In this document: one piece after another, positions 28,675 to 29,387 of the stretch
Position numbering within the stretch: position 1 is the stretch's first letter
How the letters are laid out: every line of letters starts with the position of its first letter
Source: Neocallimastix lanati (nom. inval.)
Taxonomy: Eukaryota; Neocallimastigomycota; Neocallimastigomycetes; Neocallimastigales; Neocallimastigaceae
Assembly (NCBI GenBank): GCA_016946835.1
Contig: JACVTC010000433.1
Coordinates: forward strand, 1-29,387
Length of the DNA: 29,387 nucleotides
Direction: 5' to 3'
Program-made: the position numbers and the translations under genes
The notes under the pieces: model-generated
What the model saw: only the letters and a program-made list of their open reading frames with translations
Database searches by the model: none
Told to the model about the DNA's origin: nothing

Positions 28675-29387
28675 AATTTTTATGATAAATCAATTAATAA
28701 TTAAATTATAATACTCTCTAATTATTTAAAAGTATTAATAAATTTGTATTAAAATTTATTTTATTATTAATGTATTAATTTTATTTTTTATTGAAAATTT
28801 TATATATTTCATGTAATTTTTTATATTAATATTTATTATAATGATATTATATTGAAACATGTAGCATTTTTATTATTTTATACGAAACAAATATTAAATA
28901 AAATAAAAAAAAAAAAAATTTATATATTACATAAATAATTAAAAAATTTCTTTTAAATACTAAAAAGATTTTTTATAAAAAAAAGAATAAAAAAAAAATA
29001 TATAAAATAAATATATATTATTATTAATTTTTAAAAATTATTTTTTAAATATTTTTATACTTGTTTTTTAATAAAATATATTTTTTATTTCATTTTAATT
29101 ATTTTTTTTTTTTTTTATTTATTTTTATTTATAGTATATTTTATTAAAATAATAATGTATTTTTTTGTTTTGTTTTTATATTAATTTTGAAATTTCAGTA
29201 AATTAATTCCAATTTTTTTTTTTTTTTTTTTTTTTTTCATATATTTTGTATTTAACTAAAAAATAATAAAATTTTATTAATTAAATTATTTATGATTATT
29301 TTACATTTAAAATAGTGTTCATGTTATTTGACGACCTATTAAAAAACTTTTCATTGTTTTTGAGATAAAAAAAATAAAGAAAAATGA
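28675..29387. other. AT-rich downstream region
   Basis: A/T simple sequence with T runs at about 29103-29116 and 29213-29237. Nothing else is recognised. Confidence 0.5.

Overview
The window reads as repeat-rich nuclear DNA of a very AT-rich eukaryote, most likely an anaerobic gut fungus (Neocallimastigomycota). That placement is inference. It rests on the extreme A/T content with long homopolymers, asparagine-tract proteins, AAA-ATPase-like/PD-(D/E)XK (DUF1703-type) genes, a degenerate ankyrin-repeat protein and fungal-type LTR retrotransposons. Dictyostelids and glomeromycete fungi were considered and fit less well. I see no bacterial operon structure, rRNA, CRISPR array or functional tRNA.

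Layout. 1-1960 holds two decayed Ty1/copia pol remnants on the + strand. 1961-5313 is AT-rich non-coding DNA with ATT/TTA microsatellites and a purine-skewed island. 5314-13363 is a complete, apparently very young Ty3/gypsy element on the - strand: two LTRs that differ only by one base in a T run, a CTTA target duplication, primer-binding site, structured leader, gag, and pol in the -1 frame. 13361-13837 is a tRNA-derived SINE with a perfect 14-bp target-site duplication, directly against the gypsy LTR. 14343-14841 is a third copia 3' end with an LTR start. 14842-22370 is a - strand cluster of AAA-ATPase-like/PD-(D/E)XK genes, two long ORFs with three decayed fragments around them. 23335-24780 is another copia remnant with LTR-like DNA. 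24781-27525 is AT-rich and empty to my eye. 27526-28674 is one intact ORF with weak ankyrin-like repeats.

The most notable system is the gypsy gag-pol junction. In the 37-nt overlap of the two frames lies the heptamer U UUA AAC in the gag frame, 3 nt before the gag stop. A 7-nt spacer and a sequence able to form an H-type pseudoknot follow. This has every part of a textbook -1 programmed frameshift signal, in an element whose near-identical LTRs suggest recent activity. Second is the SINE: RNA polymerase III A and B boxes, a templated CCA, a shrunken anticodon arm, a body of about 370 bp and a T-run 3' end.

The AAA cluster looks like one two-module protein (ATPase-nuclease-ATPase-nuclease) now broken by frameshifts. 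The first ATPase lacks the Walker B glutamate, the first nuclease lacks its catalytic residues, the second ATPase is intact, and the second nuclease keeps its catalytic motif but is out of frame. Several breaks sit in homopolymers, so assembly error must be excluded before calling them biological.
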